A DNA stretch of 64,000 bases, taken from Nocardioides sp. CFH 31398. Its GTDB lineage: Bacteria; Actinomycetota; Actinomycetes; Propionibacteriales; Nocardioidaceae. The number at the start of each line of letters is the position of its first letter. Position 1 is the stretch's first letter. The DNA lies in assembly GCF_022436705.1 (NCBI RefSeq), contig NZ_JAKUHT010000001.1, positions 291,685-355,684 of the forward strand. Reading direction: 5' to 3'. Positions 44,174-53,240 of this stretch are shown here, piece by piece. The translations under genes and the position numbers were made by a program. Below the pieces are notes generated by a model that worked only from the letters and a program-made list of their open reading frames with translations, was not told the DNA's origin and did no database searches.

Positions 44174-45025
44174 GTGTCCGAGCAGTACGACGCAGAAGCG
44201 ACCGAGGTCGACGAGACCGAGGCCCAGGTCATCACCGACCCCGAGAGCCCGGACGGCGCCGAGTCGACCACCATCGTGGAGCCGGTCGAGCCCCTCGAGG
44301 ACGTCGAGACGGAGACGATCGAGGACGCCGTCAGCGGTAACTCCGACGACGCGGACGACGAGGCCGGCGAGGACGCCGACCCCGAGGACCCGCTGGAGGC
44401 GTTCCGCCGCGAGCTGTGGGCGAAGCCGGGTGACTGGTTCGTCGTCCACACCTACTCCGGCATGGAGAACCGTGTCCGGGCGAACCTCGAGAACCGGATC
44501 ATCTCCCTCAACATGGAGGAGCTGATCCACGAGATCGTCGTGCCGACCGAGACGGTCGCCGAGATCAAGAACGGCCAGCGCAAGATGGTCCGCCGCACGG
44601 TGCTCCCGGGCTACGTCCTGGTCCGCATGGACCTGACCGACGAGTCCTGGGCCGCCGTGCGCCACACCCCGTCGGTGACGGGCTTCGTGGGCCACAGCCA
44701 CCAGCCGGTGCCGCTGAGCATGACCGAGGTCGAGAACATGCTCGCCCCCGCCGTCATCGCCGCCGCCGAGTCCGAGGCCGCCGCCGCGGGCCAGTCGTCC
44801 GGCGCCGCCTCCGGTGGCTCCGCCACGACCGCGCGCAAGCCGGCCGTCGAGGTCGCCGACTTCGACGTCCAGGACTCGGTCATGGTCGTCGACGGCCCGT
44901 TCGCCACGCTCCACGCGACGATCACCGAGATCAACGCGGAGTCGCAGCGCGTGAAGGCGCTGGTCGAGATCTTCGGCCGGGAGACCCCGGTCGAGCTGAG
45001 CTTCAACCAGATTCAGAAAGTCTGA
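44174..45025 (+). CDS. nusG: transcription termination/antitermination protein NusG
   Basis: A 283-residue protein. An acidic, low-complexity N-terminal extension of about 85 residues precedes the NGN domain ([20 protein letters not shown]). An Ala/Ser/Gly-rich linker of about 40 residues then leads to the KOW domain ([20 protein letters not shown] ...). Total length is well above the ~180 residues of E. coli NusG; acidic extensions are common in actinobacteria. The start is GTG 44174. It binds RNA polymerase and Rho or the ribosome. Confidence 0.93.
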   Translation: MSEQYDAEATEVDETEAQVITDPESPDGAESTTIVEPVEPLEDVETETIEDAVSGNSDDADDEAGEDADPEDPLEAFRRELWAKPGDWFVVHTYSGMENRVRANLENRIISLNMEELIHEIVVPTETVAEIKNGQRKMVRRTVLPGYVLVRMDLTDESWAAVRHTPSVTGFVGHSHQPVPLSMTEVENMLAPAVIAAAESEAAAAGQSSGAASGGSATTARKPAVEVADFDVQDSVMVVDGPFATLHATITEINAESQRVKALVEIFGRETPVELSFNQIQKV

Positions 45026-45026
45026 G

Positions 45027-45130
45027 CGACTTCTCCGAGCCTGCGAGGAGAAGTCGGGCGAAGAGGTCGAGGAGCGCCGACGCACCCGCGCTGCGAAGCG
45101 AGCGGGGGCGTGGCGCGTCTCGAGACCGGG
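45027..45130. repeat. intergenic hairpin and REP-like sequence after nusG
   Basis: CGACTTCTCC and GGAGAAGTCG (45027-45036/45047-45056) form a 10-bp stem one base after the nusG stop. The sequence then runs through GAGGTCGAGGAGCG to GCGTCTCGAGACC, which shares its ends with the REP-like palindrome class at 28273. It may act as a terminator, and seems to be an extragenic repeat. Confidence 0.5.
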
Positions 45131-45258
45131 TGGGACGAGAGTCAGCCCGGTCCACGAATCGGCCCCAGCACGACCCGTCCGGCACCATGGGAGCTGCACG
45201 ACAGAAACCTGTGGCAGGGGCACCCGCCCCGTCATGACCACACGAGAGAGAGGGCGAC

Positions 45259-45687
45259 ATGCCTAGCAAGAAGAAGGTCGCTGCGCTGGTCAAGGTGCAG
45301 CTCCAGGCCGGTGCCGCGACGCCGGCCCCGCCGGTCGGTACCGCGCTCGGTCCGCACGGCGTGAACATCATGGAGTTCTGCAAGGCGTACAACGCCCAGA
45401 CGGAGTCCATGCGCGGCAACGTGATCCCCGTCGAGATCACCATCTTCGAGGACCGCTCGTTCACGTTCGTCACGAAGACCCCGCCGGCCGCGGAGCTCAT
45501 CAAGAAGGCCGCCGGCCTCGCGAAGGGCTCGAGCACGCCGCACACCGACAAGGTGGGCAAGCTGACGAAGGACCAGGTCCGCGAGATCGCGACGACCAAG
45601 CTCCCCGACCTCAACGCGAACGACGTCGAGGGCGCCATGAAGATCGTCGAGGGCACCGCCCGCTCCATGGGCGTCACCACCGAGTGA
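45259..45687 (+). CDS. rplK: 50S ribosomal protein L11
   Basis: A 142-residue protein of normal length. It begins [20 protein letters not shown], with the thiopeptide-binding N-domain, and ends with the RNA-binding domain ([11 protein letters not shown]). GAGAGAGGG precedes the ATG. It stimulates the stringent-response enzyme and binds 23S rRNA in the GTPase centre. rplA follows after 98 bases. Confidence 0.97.
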   Translation: MPSKKKVAALVKVQLQAGAATPAPPVGTALGPHGVNIMEFCKAYNAQTESMRGNVIPVEITIFEDRSFTFVTKTPPAAELIKKAAGLAKGSSTPHTDKVGKLTKDQVREIATTKLPDLNANDVEGAMKIVEGTARSMGVTTE

Positions 45688-45785
45688 TCCCGGGGCGCCC
45701 AGCCCCACCCGCTCCACACCACCGCACAACCGTGGGAGAGCCACGCGCTGGCTCACGCACCACGCCCGTCCAGGAGGGACGTCAC

Positions 45786-46502
45786 ATGCAGCGCAGCAAG
45801 ACCTACCGGGCCGCCGTCGAGACCTACGACCGCGACGCGATCCACTCCCCGTACTCCGCGATCACCATCGCGAAGGACACGAGCAAGAAGAAGTTCGACG
45901 AGACCGTCGACGTCGTCATGCGCCTCGGGGTCGACCCCCGCAAGGCCGACCAGATGGTCCGCGGCACCGTCAACCTGCCGCACGGCACCGGCAAGACCGC
46001 CCGTGTGCTCGTGTTCGCGAACGCCGAGAAGGCCGAGGCCGCCCGTGAGGCCGGCGCCGACCACGTCGGCGGCGACGACATGATCGAGAAGGTCAACGGC
46101 GGCTGGCTCGACTTCGACGCCGTCGTCGCGACCCCGGACATGATGGGCAAGGTCGGTCGTCTCGGCCGCGTGCTCGGCCCCCGCGGCCTCATGCCGAACC
46201 CGAAGACCGGCACCGTGACCCCGGACGTGGCCAAGGCCGTCTCGGACATCAAGGGCGGCAAGATCGAGTTCCGCGTGGACCGTCACGCCAACCTGCACTT
46301 CATCATCGGCAAGGCGTCGTTCTCGCAGGCCCAGCTGGCCGAGAACTACGCCGCCGCCCTCGAGGAGGTGCTGCGGCTCAAGCCCGCCAGCTCCAAGGGC
46401 CGCTACATCAAGAAGATCACGGTCTCGACCACGATGGGCCCCGGCGTCCAGGTCGACCCGAACCGCACCAAGGACGTGGCGTCGGCCGACGAGACCGACT
46501 GA
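45786..46502 (+). CDS. rplA: 50S ribosomal protein L1
   Basis: A 238-residue ribosomal protein. The L1 signature [17 protein letters not shown] and the [20 protein letters not shown] loop are present. AGGAGGG (45772-45778) is the ribosome site for ATG 45786. L1 usually also represses translation of its own operon. The operon is closed by the hairpin at 46527. Confidence 0.97.
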   Translation: MQRSKTYRAAVETYDRDAIHSPYSAITIAKDTSKKKFDETVDVVMRLGVDPRKADQMVRGTVNLPHGTGKTARVLVFANAEKAEAAREAGADHVGGDDMIEKVNGGWLDFDAVVATPDMMGKVGRLGRVLGPRGLMPNPKTGTVTPDVAKAVSDIKGGKIEFRVDRHANLHFIIGKASFSQAQLAENYAAALEEVLRLKPASSKGRYIKKITVSTTMGPGVQVDPNRTKDVASADETD

Positions 46503-46526
46503 CCGCTCCTCGCACGAGGCACGACC

Positions 46527-46551
46527 GCCCGCCCCCCAACCGGGGGCGGGC
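46527..46551 (+). terminator. terminator after rplKA
   Basis: A perfect 10-bp GC stem (GCCCGCCCCC/GGGGGCGGGC) with a 5-base loop, 25 bases after rplA. Confidence 0.75.
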
Positions 46552-46599
46552 CGTTCGTCGTCGCGGACCCGGTCCGTGGCGGTGTCCCAGCGGCTCGAT

Positions 46600-46629
46600 T
46601 TGGCCGGGTCCGCACGGCGCCCGTACTGT
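46600..46629 (+). promoter_or_regulatory. promoter of rplJL
   Basis: TTGGCC (46600-46605), 18 bases, TACTGT (46624-46629). The same -10 hexamer occurs before rpoB. Confidence 0.6.
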
Positions 46630-46635
46630 TGTCCG

Positions 46636-46790
46636 CTGTAGCCGAAGACCGCCGGTCGGCCGCCCCGCGAGGGGAGGTCCGAAGGGCCCCGGGAGACGGG
46701 GCGACCTGCGCAGGTGACACCGAGTGAGTGGCGCTCCGCGCGCCGTACGCCCTGTGCACCTGCACGGGGCGTTCTGCATTCCAGGGCCTC
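46636..46790 (+). ncRNA. L10 leader (ribosomal protein autoregulation element)
   Basis: The 230-base gap between the rplJ promoter and rplJ is GC-rich and full of short hairpins. It contains the AGCCGAAGACCGCCGGTC segment followed by CCTGCGCAGG and a distal stem, the pattern of actinobacterial L10 leaders. L10(L12)4 binds such leaders to repress its own translation. Ends are approximate. Confidence 0.6.
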
Positions 46791-46862
46791 CGCCGAGCGG
46801 GACGCGGCCGGGGACGGGCAGCCGCCCGCCACCCACCGCACCGATCATGACGAAGGAGACCC

Positions 46863-47513
46863 ATGGCGCGACCTGACAAGGACGCCGCGGTCGCCGAGAT
46901 CACCGAGTCGTTCACCGGGGCCTCCGGCGCCGTGCTGACCGAGTACCGGGGACTCGACGTCAAGCAGCTCAAGGAGCTGCGCCGCTCGCTGGGCGACAAC
47001 GCCAACTACGCGGTCGTCAAGAACACCCTCGCCAAGATCGCCGCCAAGCGCGCCGGCATCGAGGGCTTCGACGACCTGCTGACCGGCCCGACGGCCATCG
47101 CCTTCATCAACGGCGACGTCGTCGAGGCCGCCAAGGGCCTGCGCGACTTCGCCAAGGCCAACCCGGCCCTGGTGATCAAGGGCGGGATCCTCGACGGCAA
47201 CCCCGTGGGCGCAGCCGAGGTGGCCAAGCTGGCCGACCTCGAGTCCCGCGAGGTGCTCCTGGGCAAGATGGCCGGCGCGATGCTGGCCTCCCTGTCCCAG
47301 GCCGTCTACCTGCTCAACGCCCCGCTCTCGCAGATGGCCCGGCTCGCCGGGGCGCTCGAGGCGAAGGCGACCGAGGACCCGTCGGTCCTCGCGGGTGGTG
47401 CCGGTACGCCGGCCCAGTCGACCGAGCAGCCCGCCGAGGAGCCTGCCGCCGAGGCGGGCGACGAGACGACCAGCGACGACAGCGCGACCGAGGCCGAGTC
47501 CACCGAGGCCTGA
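46863..47513 (+). CDS. rplJ: 50S ribosomal protein L10
   Basis: A 216-residue protein: [20 protein letters not shown] at the start, [14 protein letters not shown] in the RNA-binding part and an Ala/Glu-rich C-terminal tail of about 45 residues beyond the L7/L12-binding helix, as in other actinobacteria. AAGGAGA (46852-46858) is the ribosome site. The base of the ribosomal stalk; rplL follows after 60 bases. Confidence 0.97.
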   Translation: MARPDKDAAVAEITESFTGASGAVLTEYRGLDVKQLKELRRSLGDNANYAVVKNTLAKIAAKRAGIEGFDDLLTGPTAIAFINGDVVEAAKGLRDFAKANPALVIKGGILDGNPVGAAEVAKLADLESREVLLGKMAGAMLASLSQAVYLLNAPLSQMARLAGALEAKATEDPSVLAGGAGTPAQSTEQPAEEPAAEAGDETTSDDSATEAESTEA

Positions 47514-47573
47514 GCACCACCCCACCCACCCATACCGCCCACATCGGGTAGCACCACCAGGAAGGAAGCCACC

Positions 47574-47966
47574 ATGGCCAAGCTCTCCACCGCCGACCTC
47601 CTCGAGTCCTTCAAGGAGATGACCCTCATCGAGCTCAGCGAGTTCGTGAAGGAGTTCGAGGAGACGTTCGGCGTCACCGCGGCCGCCCCGGTCGCCGCCG
47701 CCGCCGCTCCCGCCGCGGGCGGCGCTGCCGCCGGTGGCGACGCCGCCGCCGAGCAGGACGAGTTCGACGTCGTCCTCGAGTCCGCCGGTGACAAGAAGAT
47801 CAACGTCATCAAGGAGGTGCGCGCCCTGACCTCCCTCGGCCTGAAGGAGGCCAAGGACCTCGTCGAGTCGGCCCCGAAGCCGGTCCTCGAGAAGGTCGCC
47901 AAGGACGCCGCCGAGAAGGCCAAGGAGTCCCTCGAGGGCGCCGGCGCCACCGTCACCCTCAAGTGA
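47574..47966 (+). CDS. rplL: 50S ribosomal protein L7/L12
   Basis: A 130-residue protein with the N-terminal dimerisation domain ([20 protein letters not shown]), an Ala/Gly hinge and the C-terminal factor-binding domain ([20 protein letters not shown]). AGGAAGG lies before the ATG. It is the flexible stalk that recruits translation factors. It ends the rplJL operon. Confidence 0.98.
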   Translation: MAKLSTADLLESFKEMTLIELSEFVKEFEETFGVTAAAPVAAAAAPAAGGAAAGGDAAAEQDEFDVVLESAGDKKINVIKEVRALTSLGLKEAKDLVESAPKPVLEKVAKDAAEKAKESLEGAGATVTLK

Positions 47967-48014
47967 CACCCGCCGGCCCACGGGCCGGCACCCAGTCCTC
48001 ATCCGAGGCACCGC

Positions 48015-48052
48015 ACGAGGGCGGTCACCCCAGCCGGGGTGGCCGCCCTCGT
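48015..48052 (+). terminator. terminator after rplL
   Basis: A 17-bp stem (48015-48031 with 48036-48052, one wobble) with a 4-base loop. A second, tighter GC dyad lies at 47972-47989. Confidence 0.8.
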
Positions 48053-48124
48053 CGTACGTCACGCCGACGAGTCCCGGGGGCCGACACGCCCAGAACTCGA
48101 CGTCTCGTTTCGGTGACCCTCTGT

Positions 48125-48153
48125 TTACTCACCGGTAATCCGACCACTAGCAT
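48125..48153 (+). promoter_or_regulatory. mce locus promoter with overlapping dyad
   Basis: TTACTC (48125-48130), 17 bases, TAGCAT (48148-48153). The -35 lies in a short dyad, TTACtcaccgGTAA (48125-48138), as for a TetR or FadR-type regulator. A 312-base gap after rplL holds this, the terminator and about 125 bases of leader. Confidence 0.4.
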
Positions 48154-48278
48154 TCACCGGCGGACTCGGGTGAGACCGACGTAACCTTGCGCCGTTCGTC
48201 ACGTTGAAGCACTGGCCGGTCCGGGGGTCCCGGCCGGCACGGACCGTGACGGCGACGCGCACAGAGAGGGGGTTCCGG

Positions 48279-49229
48279 ATGGGTGTCGAGATCACCGTCG
48301 AGGGGCTGACCAAGTCCTTCGGCAAGCAGCTCATCTGGGGTGACGTCACGCTCACCATCCCGGCCGGCGAGATCTGCGTCATGCTCGGCCCGTCCGGCAC
48401 CGGCAAGTCGGTGTTCCTCAAGGCGCTGATCGGCCTCCTCAAGCCCGACCGGGGATCCATCGTCATCGAGGGCGTCGACATCGCCTCCTGCAAGGAGCGC
48501 GACCTCTACGAGATCCGCAAGCTGTTCGGCGTCCTGTTCCAGGACGGCGCAATGTTCGGGTCCATGAACCTGTACGACAACGTCGCCTTCCCGCTGCGCG
48601 AGCACACGAAGAAGACCGAGTCCGAGGTCCGTGACGTCGTCATGGAGAAGATGGACCTGGTCGGCCTGCTCGGGTCGGAGGACAAGCTGCCGGGCGAGAT
48701 CTCCGGCGGCATGCGCAAGCGCGCGGGGCTGGCCCGGGCCCTCGTGCTCGACCCCGAGATCGTGCTCTTCGACGAGCCCGACTCCGGTCTCGACCCGGTG
48801 CGCACCGCGTTCCTGAACCAGCTGATCGTCGACCTGAACGCGCAGATCGACGCGACGTTCCTCATCGTCACCCACGACATCAACACCGCTCGCACGGTGC
48901 CCGACAACATCGGCCTGCTGTACCACAAGCACCTCGCCATGTTCGGCCCCCGCGAGATGCTCCTGAGCTCGGAGGAGCCCGTCGTCCGGCAGTTCCTGAA
49001 CGCCCAGCGCGTCGGCCCGATCGGCATGTCCGAGGAGAAGGACGCCGACGAGCTGGAGGCGGAGAAGGACCAGGAGCTGCCGCCCCTGCCCCCGATCCCG
49101 CTCCAGATCGAGCCCTCGAACGGCATCCCGCGCCGCAGCCAGCGCGAGCCCGGTGCCTGGTGCCGCGACAACGGGGTCACCCCGCCGCCCGGCTCCTTCG
49201 AGGACGAGAACGCCGCGGTGGGGGCCTGA
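48279..49229 (+). CDS. Mce transporter ATPase (Mkl/MlaF type)
   Basis: A 316-residue ABC ATPase with Walker A GPSGTGKSVF, signature ISGGMRKRAGLARAL, Walker B IVLFDEPDSGLDP and switch IVTHD. It energises import of lipids or sterols by the Mce complex. The last ~75 residues form a Pro/Glu-rich tail. ATG 48279 is preceded by GAGAGGGGG. First gene of a 12-gene transcript. In mycobacteria Mkl serves several mce loci from a distant site; here it is local. Confidence 0.9.
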   Translation: MGVEITVEGLTKSFGKQLIWGDVTLTIPAGEICVMLGPSGTGKSVFLKALIGLLKPDRGSIVIEGVDIASCKERDLYEIRKLFGVLFQDGAMFGSMNLYDNVAFPLREHTKKTESEVRDVVMEKMDLVGLLGSEDKLPGEISGGMRKRAGLARALVLDPEIVLFDEPDSGLDPVRTAFLNQLIVDLNAQIDATFLIVTHDINTARTVPDNIGLLYHKHLAMFGPREMLLSSEEPVVRQFLNAQRVGPIGMSEEKDADELEAEKDQELPPLPPIPLQIEPSNGIPRRSQREPGAWCRDNGVTPPPGSFEDENAAVGA

Positions 49230-49231
49230 GG

Positions 49232-50017
49232 GTGGCGAGCGGCCTCAACTCCAAGGTCCTGGCACCGATCGGGACGGCCGGCGGGCTCTTCGCCTTCGGC
49301 CTCGACGTCGGTCGTCAGCTGTTCCGACGACCCTTCCAGTTCCGTGAGTTCCTCACGCAGGCCTGGTTCATCGCGTCGGTCACGATCATCCCGACGGCCC
49401 TGGTGGCGATCCCGTTCGGCGCCGTCATCTCGCTGCAGATCGGCAGCCTGATCCAGCAGTTCGGCGCACAGTCGTTCACGGGTTCCGCCTCCGTGCTCGC
49501 CGTCGTCCGCAACGCCGGCCCCATCGCCACCGCCCTCCTGATCTCCGGCGCCGCCGGCTCCGCCATCGCGGCCGACCTGGGCGCGCGGAAGATCCGCGAG
49601 GAGCTCGACGCGATGATGGTGCTGGGCATCGACCCGATCCAGCGGCTGGTGGTGCCCCGCGTGCTGGCGTGCATGCTCATCGCCGTCTTCCTCAACGGCC
49701 TGGTGAGCGTCGTCGGGGTCGCGGGCGGCTACGTCTTCAACGTCATCCTCCAGGGCGGCACCCCCGGTGCCTACCTGGCGAGCTTCACCGCGCTCGCCCA
49801 GCTCGCCGACGTGTGGCAGGGGATGATCAAGGCCCTCATCTTCGGGCTGATCGCCGCCATCGTGGCCTGCTACATGGGCATGAACGCCGGCGGTGGCCCG
49901 AAGGGCGTCGGGGACGCCGTGAACCAGTCCGTCGTCATCACCTTCATGCTCCTGTTCGTCGTCAACTTCTCCATGAGCGCGATCTACTTCCAGCTCGTGC
50001 CACCGAAGACGGGGTAG
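49232..50017 (+). CDS. yrbEA: YrbE/MlaE family ABC permease A
   Basis: A 261-residue membrane protein of the MlaE family. IRNAGPIATALLISGAAGSA-like segment VRNAGPIATALLISGAAG, ELDAMMVLGIDPIQRLVVPR and GADVWQGMIKALIFG-like text place it as YrbE1A. GTG 49232 lies two bases after the ATPase stop. It forms the membrane channel with YrbEB. Confidence 0.92.
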   Translation: MASGLNSKVLAPIGTAGGLFAFGLDVGRQLFRRPFQFREFLTQAWFIASVTIIPTALVAIPFGAVISLQIGSLIQQFGAQSFTGSASVLAVVRNAGPIATALLISGAAGSAIAADLGARKIREELDAMMVLGIDPIQRLVVPRVLACMLIAVFLNGLVSVVGVAGGYVFNVILQGGTPGAYLASFTALAQLADVWQGMIKALIFGLIAAIVACYMGMNAGGGPKGVGDAVNQSVVITFMLLFVVNFSMSAIYFQLVPPKTG

Positions 50018-50020
50018 GGC

Positions 50021-50848
50021 GTGGCGACCGTGAAGTCGGTGGCGACCGCGCCACTGAAGAAGCTGGAGGGCCTGGGGCAGGAGCTCTCCTTCTACCTGCG
50101 CGCCCTCGCGTGGACGCCGCGCACCATCGCGCGCTACAAGAAGGAGATCCTGCGGATCCTCGCCGAGGTCACCCTCGGGTCGGGTGCGCTCGCGGTGATC
50201 GGCGGCACCGTCGGGGTCATCACCGCCCTGTCCTTCTTCACCGGCACCGAGGTCGGTCTGCAGGGCTTCGCGGCCCTCGACCAGATCGGGACGGCGGCCT
50301 TCTCCGGCTTCGTGTCGGCCTACATCAACACCCGCGAGATCGCCCCGCTGGTGGCGGGCATCGCGCTCGCCGCGACGGTCGGCTGCGGCTTCACCGCGCA
50401 GCTCGGCGCCATGCGCATCTCCGAGGAGGTCGACGCCCTCGAGGTGATGGCGATCCCCTCGCTGCCGTTCCTGGTCACCACCCGCATCATCGGCGGCCTC
50501 ATCGCGATCGTGCCGCTGTACGTCGTGGGCCTGCTGTCGTCGTACTTCGCGACGAGACTCACGGTGACGCAGTTCTTCGGGCAGTCGGTCGGCACGTACG
50601 ACTACTACTTCAACCAGTTCCTGCCACCGCAGGACGTGCTGTGGTCGTTCGGCAAGGTCCTGATCTTCGCCGTGGCCGTGATCCTCATCCACTGCTACCA
50701 CGGCTACAACGCCACCGGCGGACCCGCCGGCGTGGGCGTCGCCGTCGGGTACGCCGTCCGCACCAGCATCGTCACCATCAACGTCCTCGACCTGTTCCTG
50801 TCGATGGCCATCTGGGGCACGAACACGACGGTGAGGCTGGCCGGCTGA
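50021..50848 (+). CDS. yrbEB: YrbE/MlaE family ABC permease B
   Basis: A 275-residue second permease. The EEVDALEVMAIPSLPFLVTT motif and the late YGYNATGGPAGVGVAVGYAV-like segment are typical of YrbEB. The GTG start is three bases after the first permease. Its stop overlaps the ATG of the first Mce gene. Confidence 0.92.
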   Translation: MATVKSVATAPLKKLEGLGQELSFYLRALAWTPRTIARYKKEILRILAEVTLGSGALAVIGGTVGVITALSFFTGTEVGLQGFAALDQIGTAAFSGFVSAYINTREIAPLVAGIALAATVGCGFTAQLGAMRISEEVDALEVMAIPSLPFLVTTRIIGGLIAIVPLYVVGLLSSYFATRLTVTQFFGQSVGTYDYYFNQFLPPQDVLWSFGKVLIFAVAVILIHCYHGYNATGGPAGVGVAVGYAVRTSIVTINVLDLFLSMAIWGTNTTVRLAG

Positions 50849-52164
50849 TGAACCTGCTCAAGGCCTACAAGACCCTCGGCGCCATCTTCCTGGCGATGCT
50901 CGTGGGCAGCGTCTACCTCACCTACGCGATCTTCACCCAGCGGTTCACCGACTTCCAGAACGTCACGCTCGAGACGTCGAAGATCGGCCTCCAGCTGCCC
51001 GACCGCGCCGACGTGAAGCTGCGCGGCATGATCGTCGGCGAGGTGCGCGGCATCGACGTCACCGACGACGGCGCGGAGCTCACCCTGGGGATCCTGCCCG
51101 ACAAGATCGACGAGATCCCCGCTGACGTCACGGGCTCGATCATTCCCAAGACCCTCTTCGGGCAGAAGGAGGTCGAGCTGATCCCCCCTGACGGCACCGT
51201 CGACGACGGCCCGACGCTGGAGGCGGGTGACGTGATCGACCGCACCGTCGTCGCGACCGAGGTCGAGCGCGTGCTGTCCGACCTCCAGCCGCTGCTCACC
51301 GCGGTGCGCCCCGGTGACCTGAACATGACGCTCAACGCGCTGGTCGTCGCCCTCGAGGGCCGCGGCGACCGCCTGGGCGACAACATCGAGCGCCTGAACG
51401 CCTACCTCGGCAAGCTCAACCCGGAGCTCCCGGCGCTGATGGAGGACCTGCGGCTGACCGCGGAGGTCTCCGACGTCTACAACGACGTGATCCCCGAGCT
51501 CAGCACCATCCTGCGCAACACGGTCACGACGTTCACCACGCTGGAGGGACGCGAGGACCGGCTGCAGGCGCTGCTCGGCGACCTCTCCCGGTTCGCGGAC
51601 ACGACGCGCGTCTTCCTCGAGGACAACGGTGACAACCTGATCCGAGTCGGCCAGCTCGGCGAGCAGCAGCTGGCCGTCCTGGCGCGCTACTCGCCGGAGT
51701 ACCCCTGCCTGCTCGGCGGCCTCGTGAACGCCGGCGCCGACCAGGGCGAGGCGTTCCGGGACTACACGCTGCACATCAACCTGGAGCTGCTGCCGCAGCA
51801 GCCGCGGGCCTACACCCCGAACGAGGTGCCGCAGCTCGGCGCCGACAACCCACCCTTCTGCGGGGAGCTGCCGAACCCGTCGTACAGCCAGGAGAACCGG
51901 TTCACGAACATCCCCGACTTCGACGACGGCGTGAACGACTCGACGTTGCGGCGCTCCGCGCCGGGGGCGTCCGTCTCCGGTGCCGGGGGCGACGACCTCG
52001 CGGGCACCGGCCCTGCGCCGTCGTACGTCGGGACCTCGCAGGAGGCCGAGATGCTGCGCAGCATGATGGCCCCCGCGCTGGGCACCAGCGCCGACGAGGT
52101 CCCCGACCTCGGGGTCGCGCTGCTCGGGCCCATGGCGCGCGGGTCGGAGGTGGAGCTGCGATGA
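50848..52164 (+). CDS. mceA: Mce family protein A
   Basis: A 438-residue protein. One N-terminal membrane anchor is followed by the MCE domain (residues ~38-115; VKLRGMIVGEVRGIDV) and a long helical region (about 130-290), then a flexible Ser/Gly tail. Mce proteins form a hexameric tunnel that moves lipids through the envelope. The ATG overlaps the yrbEB stop. Assigned A from order. Confidence 0.9.
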   Translation: MNLLKAYKTLGAIFLAMLVGSVYLTYAIFTQRFTDFQNVTLETSKIGLQLPDRADVKLRGMIVGEVRGIDVTDDGAELTLGILPDKIDEIPADVTGSIIPKTLFGQKEVELIPPDGTVDDGPTLEAGDVIDRTVVATEVERVLSDLQPLLTAVRPGDLNMTLNALVVALEGRGDRLGDNIERLNAYLGKLNPELPALMEDLRLTAEVSDVYNDVIPELSTILRNTVTTFTTLEGREDRLQALLGDLSRFADTTRVFLEDNGDNLIRVGQLGEQQLAVLARYSPEYPCLLGGLVNAGADQGEAFRDYTLHINLELLPQQPRAYTPNEVPQLGADNPPFCGELPNPSYSQENRFTNIPDFDDGVNDSTLRRSAPGASVSGAGGDDLAGTGPAPSYVGTSQEAEMLRSMMAPALGTSADEVPDLGVALLGPMARGSEVELR

Positions 52165-53240
52165 GGAACCGCGAGCTCATCAGCGCCGGCATCAAGCTGA
52201 TCGTCTTCATCGTCGTCACGTCGCTGGCGACCAGCCTGCTCGTCATCACGATCGGCAACCTGACCTTCGGCGCGCAGCGCGAGTACAAGGCGCAGTTCAC
52301 CGACGCCACCGGCGTCGTGAAGGGCGACGACGTCCGCGTCGCGGGCGTGAAGGTCGGCGTCGTCAAGGACATCCAGGTGGTCAACTCGACCCTCGCGGAG
52401 GTCACGTTCACGGTCGCGGAGGCGACCCCGGTGACCGCCGGGACCGAGGTGGAGATCCGCTACCGCAACCTGGTCGGCCAGCGCTACCTGTCGCTGAGCC
52501 AGGGCATCGGGGGCACCGACCGCCTGGCGATCGGCGACACGATCCCCACCGACCGGACCTCCCCGGCGCTCGACCTCACCGTCCTGTTCAACGGGTTCAA
52601 GCCGTTGTTCCGGGCCCTCAGCCCCGCGGAGCTCAACCAGCTCTCCGGCGAGATCATCCAGGTCTTCCAGGGCGAGGCCGGCACGGTCGAGTCCCTGCTC
52701 GCGAGCACCGCCTCGGTCACGACCGACCTGGCCAACCGCGACCAGCTGATCGGTGACCTGATCACCAACCTGAACCAGGTGCTCGAGACGGTCAGCAACC
52801 GCGACGAGGAGCTGTCCGACCTGATCATCAACTTCCGCCGCCTCGTCTCCGGCCTGCGCGACGACCGCGAGCCCCTGCTCGCCTCCCTCGACGGCATCTC
52901 CGCGCTGTCCGTCGAGACCGCGGACCTGGTCTCGGGGATCCGTCCGCCGCTCGTCGACGACATCCGCGAGATCCGCCGCCTGGCCACGAACCTGGACCGG
53001 CCGCGCGACACTGCGGAGATCGACCGGGCCCTCACCGTCCTGCCGATCAAGCTCCGCAAGATCGGGCGGACCGCGGTCTACGGGTCGTACTTCAACTTCT
53101 ACCTCTGCAACTTCCAGGGGCGCATCGACCTGTCCGCGCTGCCCAAGCCGATCCGGCAGCTGCTCGGGATCAACCGCAACCTGCAGCTGCAGTACCCGCT
53201 GCCCGGCACCGACCTCGGACCGAGGTGCGACCTCGGATGA
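52161..53240 (+). CDS. mceB: Mce family protein B
   Basis: A 359-residue Mce protein: an N-terminal anchor (IKLIVFIVVTSLATSLLVIT), MCE domain with DATGVVKGDDVRVAGVKVGV, helical needle region, and a short C-terminal part with CNFQGRIDL. Four-base overlaps with both neighbours. Part of the presumed heterohexamer MceA-F. Confidence 0.9.
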   Translation: MRNRELISAGIKLIVFIVVTSLATSLLVITIGNLTFGAQREYKAQFTDATGVVKGDDVRVAGVKVGVVKDIQVVNSTLAEVTFTVAEATPVTAGTEVEIRYRNLVGQRYLSLSQGIGGTDRLAIGDTIPTDRTSPALDLTVLFNGFKPLFRALSPAELNQLSGEIIQVFQGEAGTVESLLASTASVTTDLANRDQLIGDLITNLNQVLETVSNRDEELSDLIINFRRLVSGLRDDREPLLASLDGISALSVETADLVSGIRPPLVDDIREIRRLATNLDRPRDTAEIDRALTVLPIKLRKIGRTAVYGSYFNFYLCNFQGRIDLSALPKPIRQLLGINRNLQLQYPLPGTDLGPRCDLG

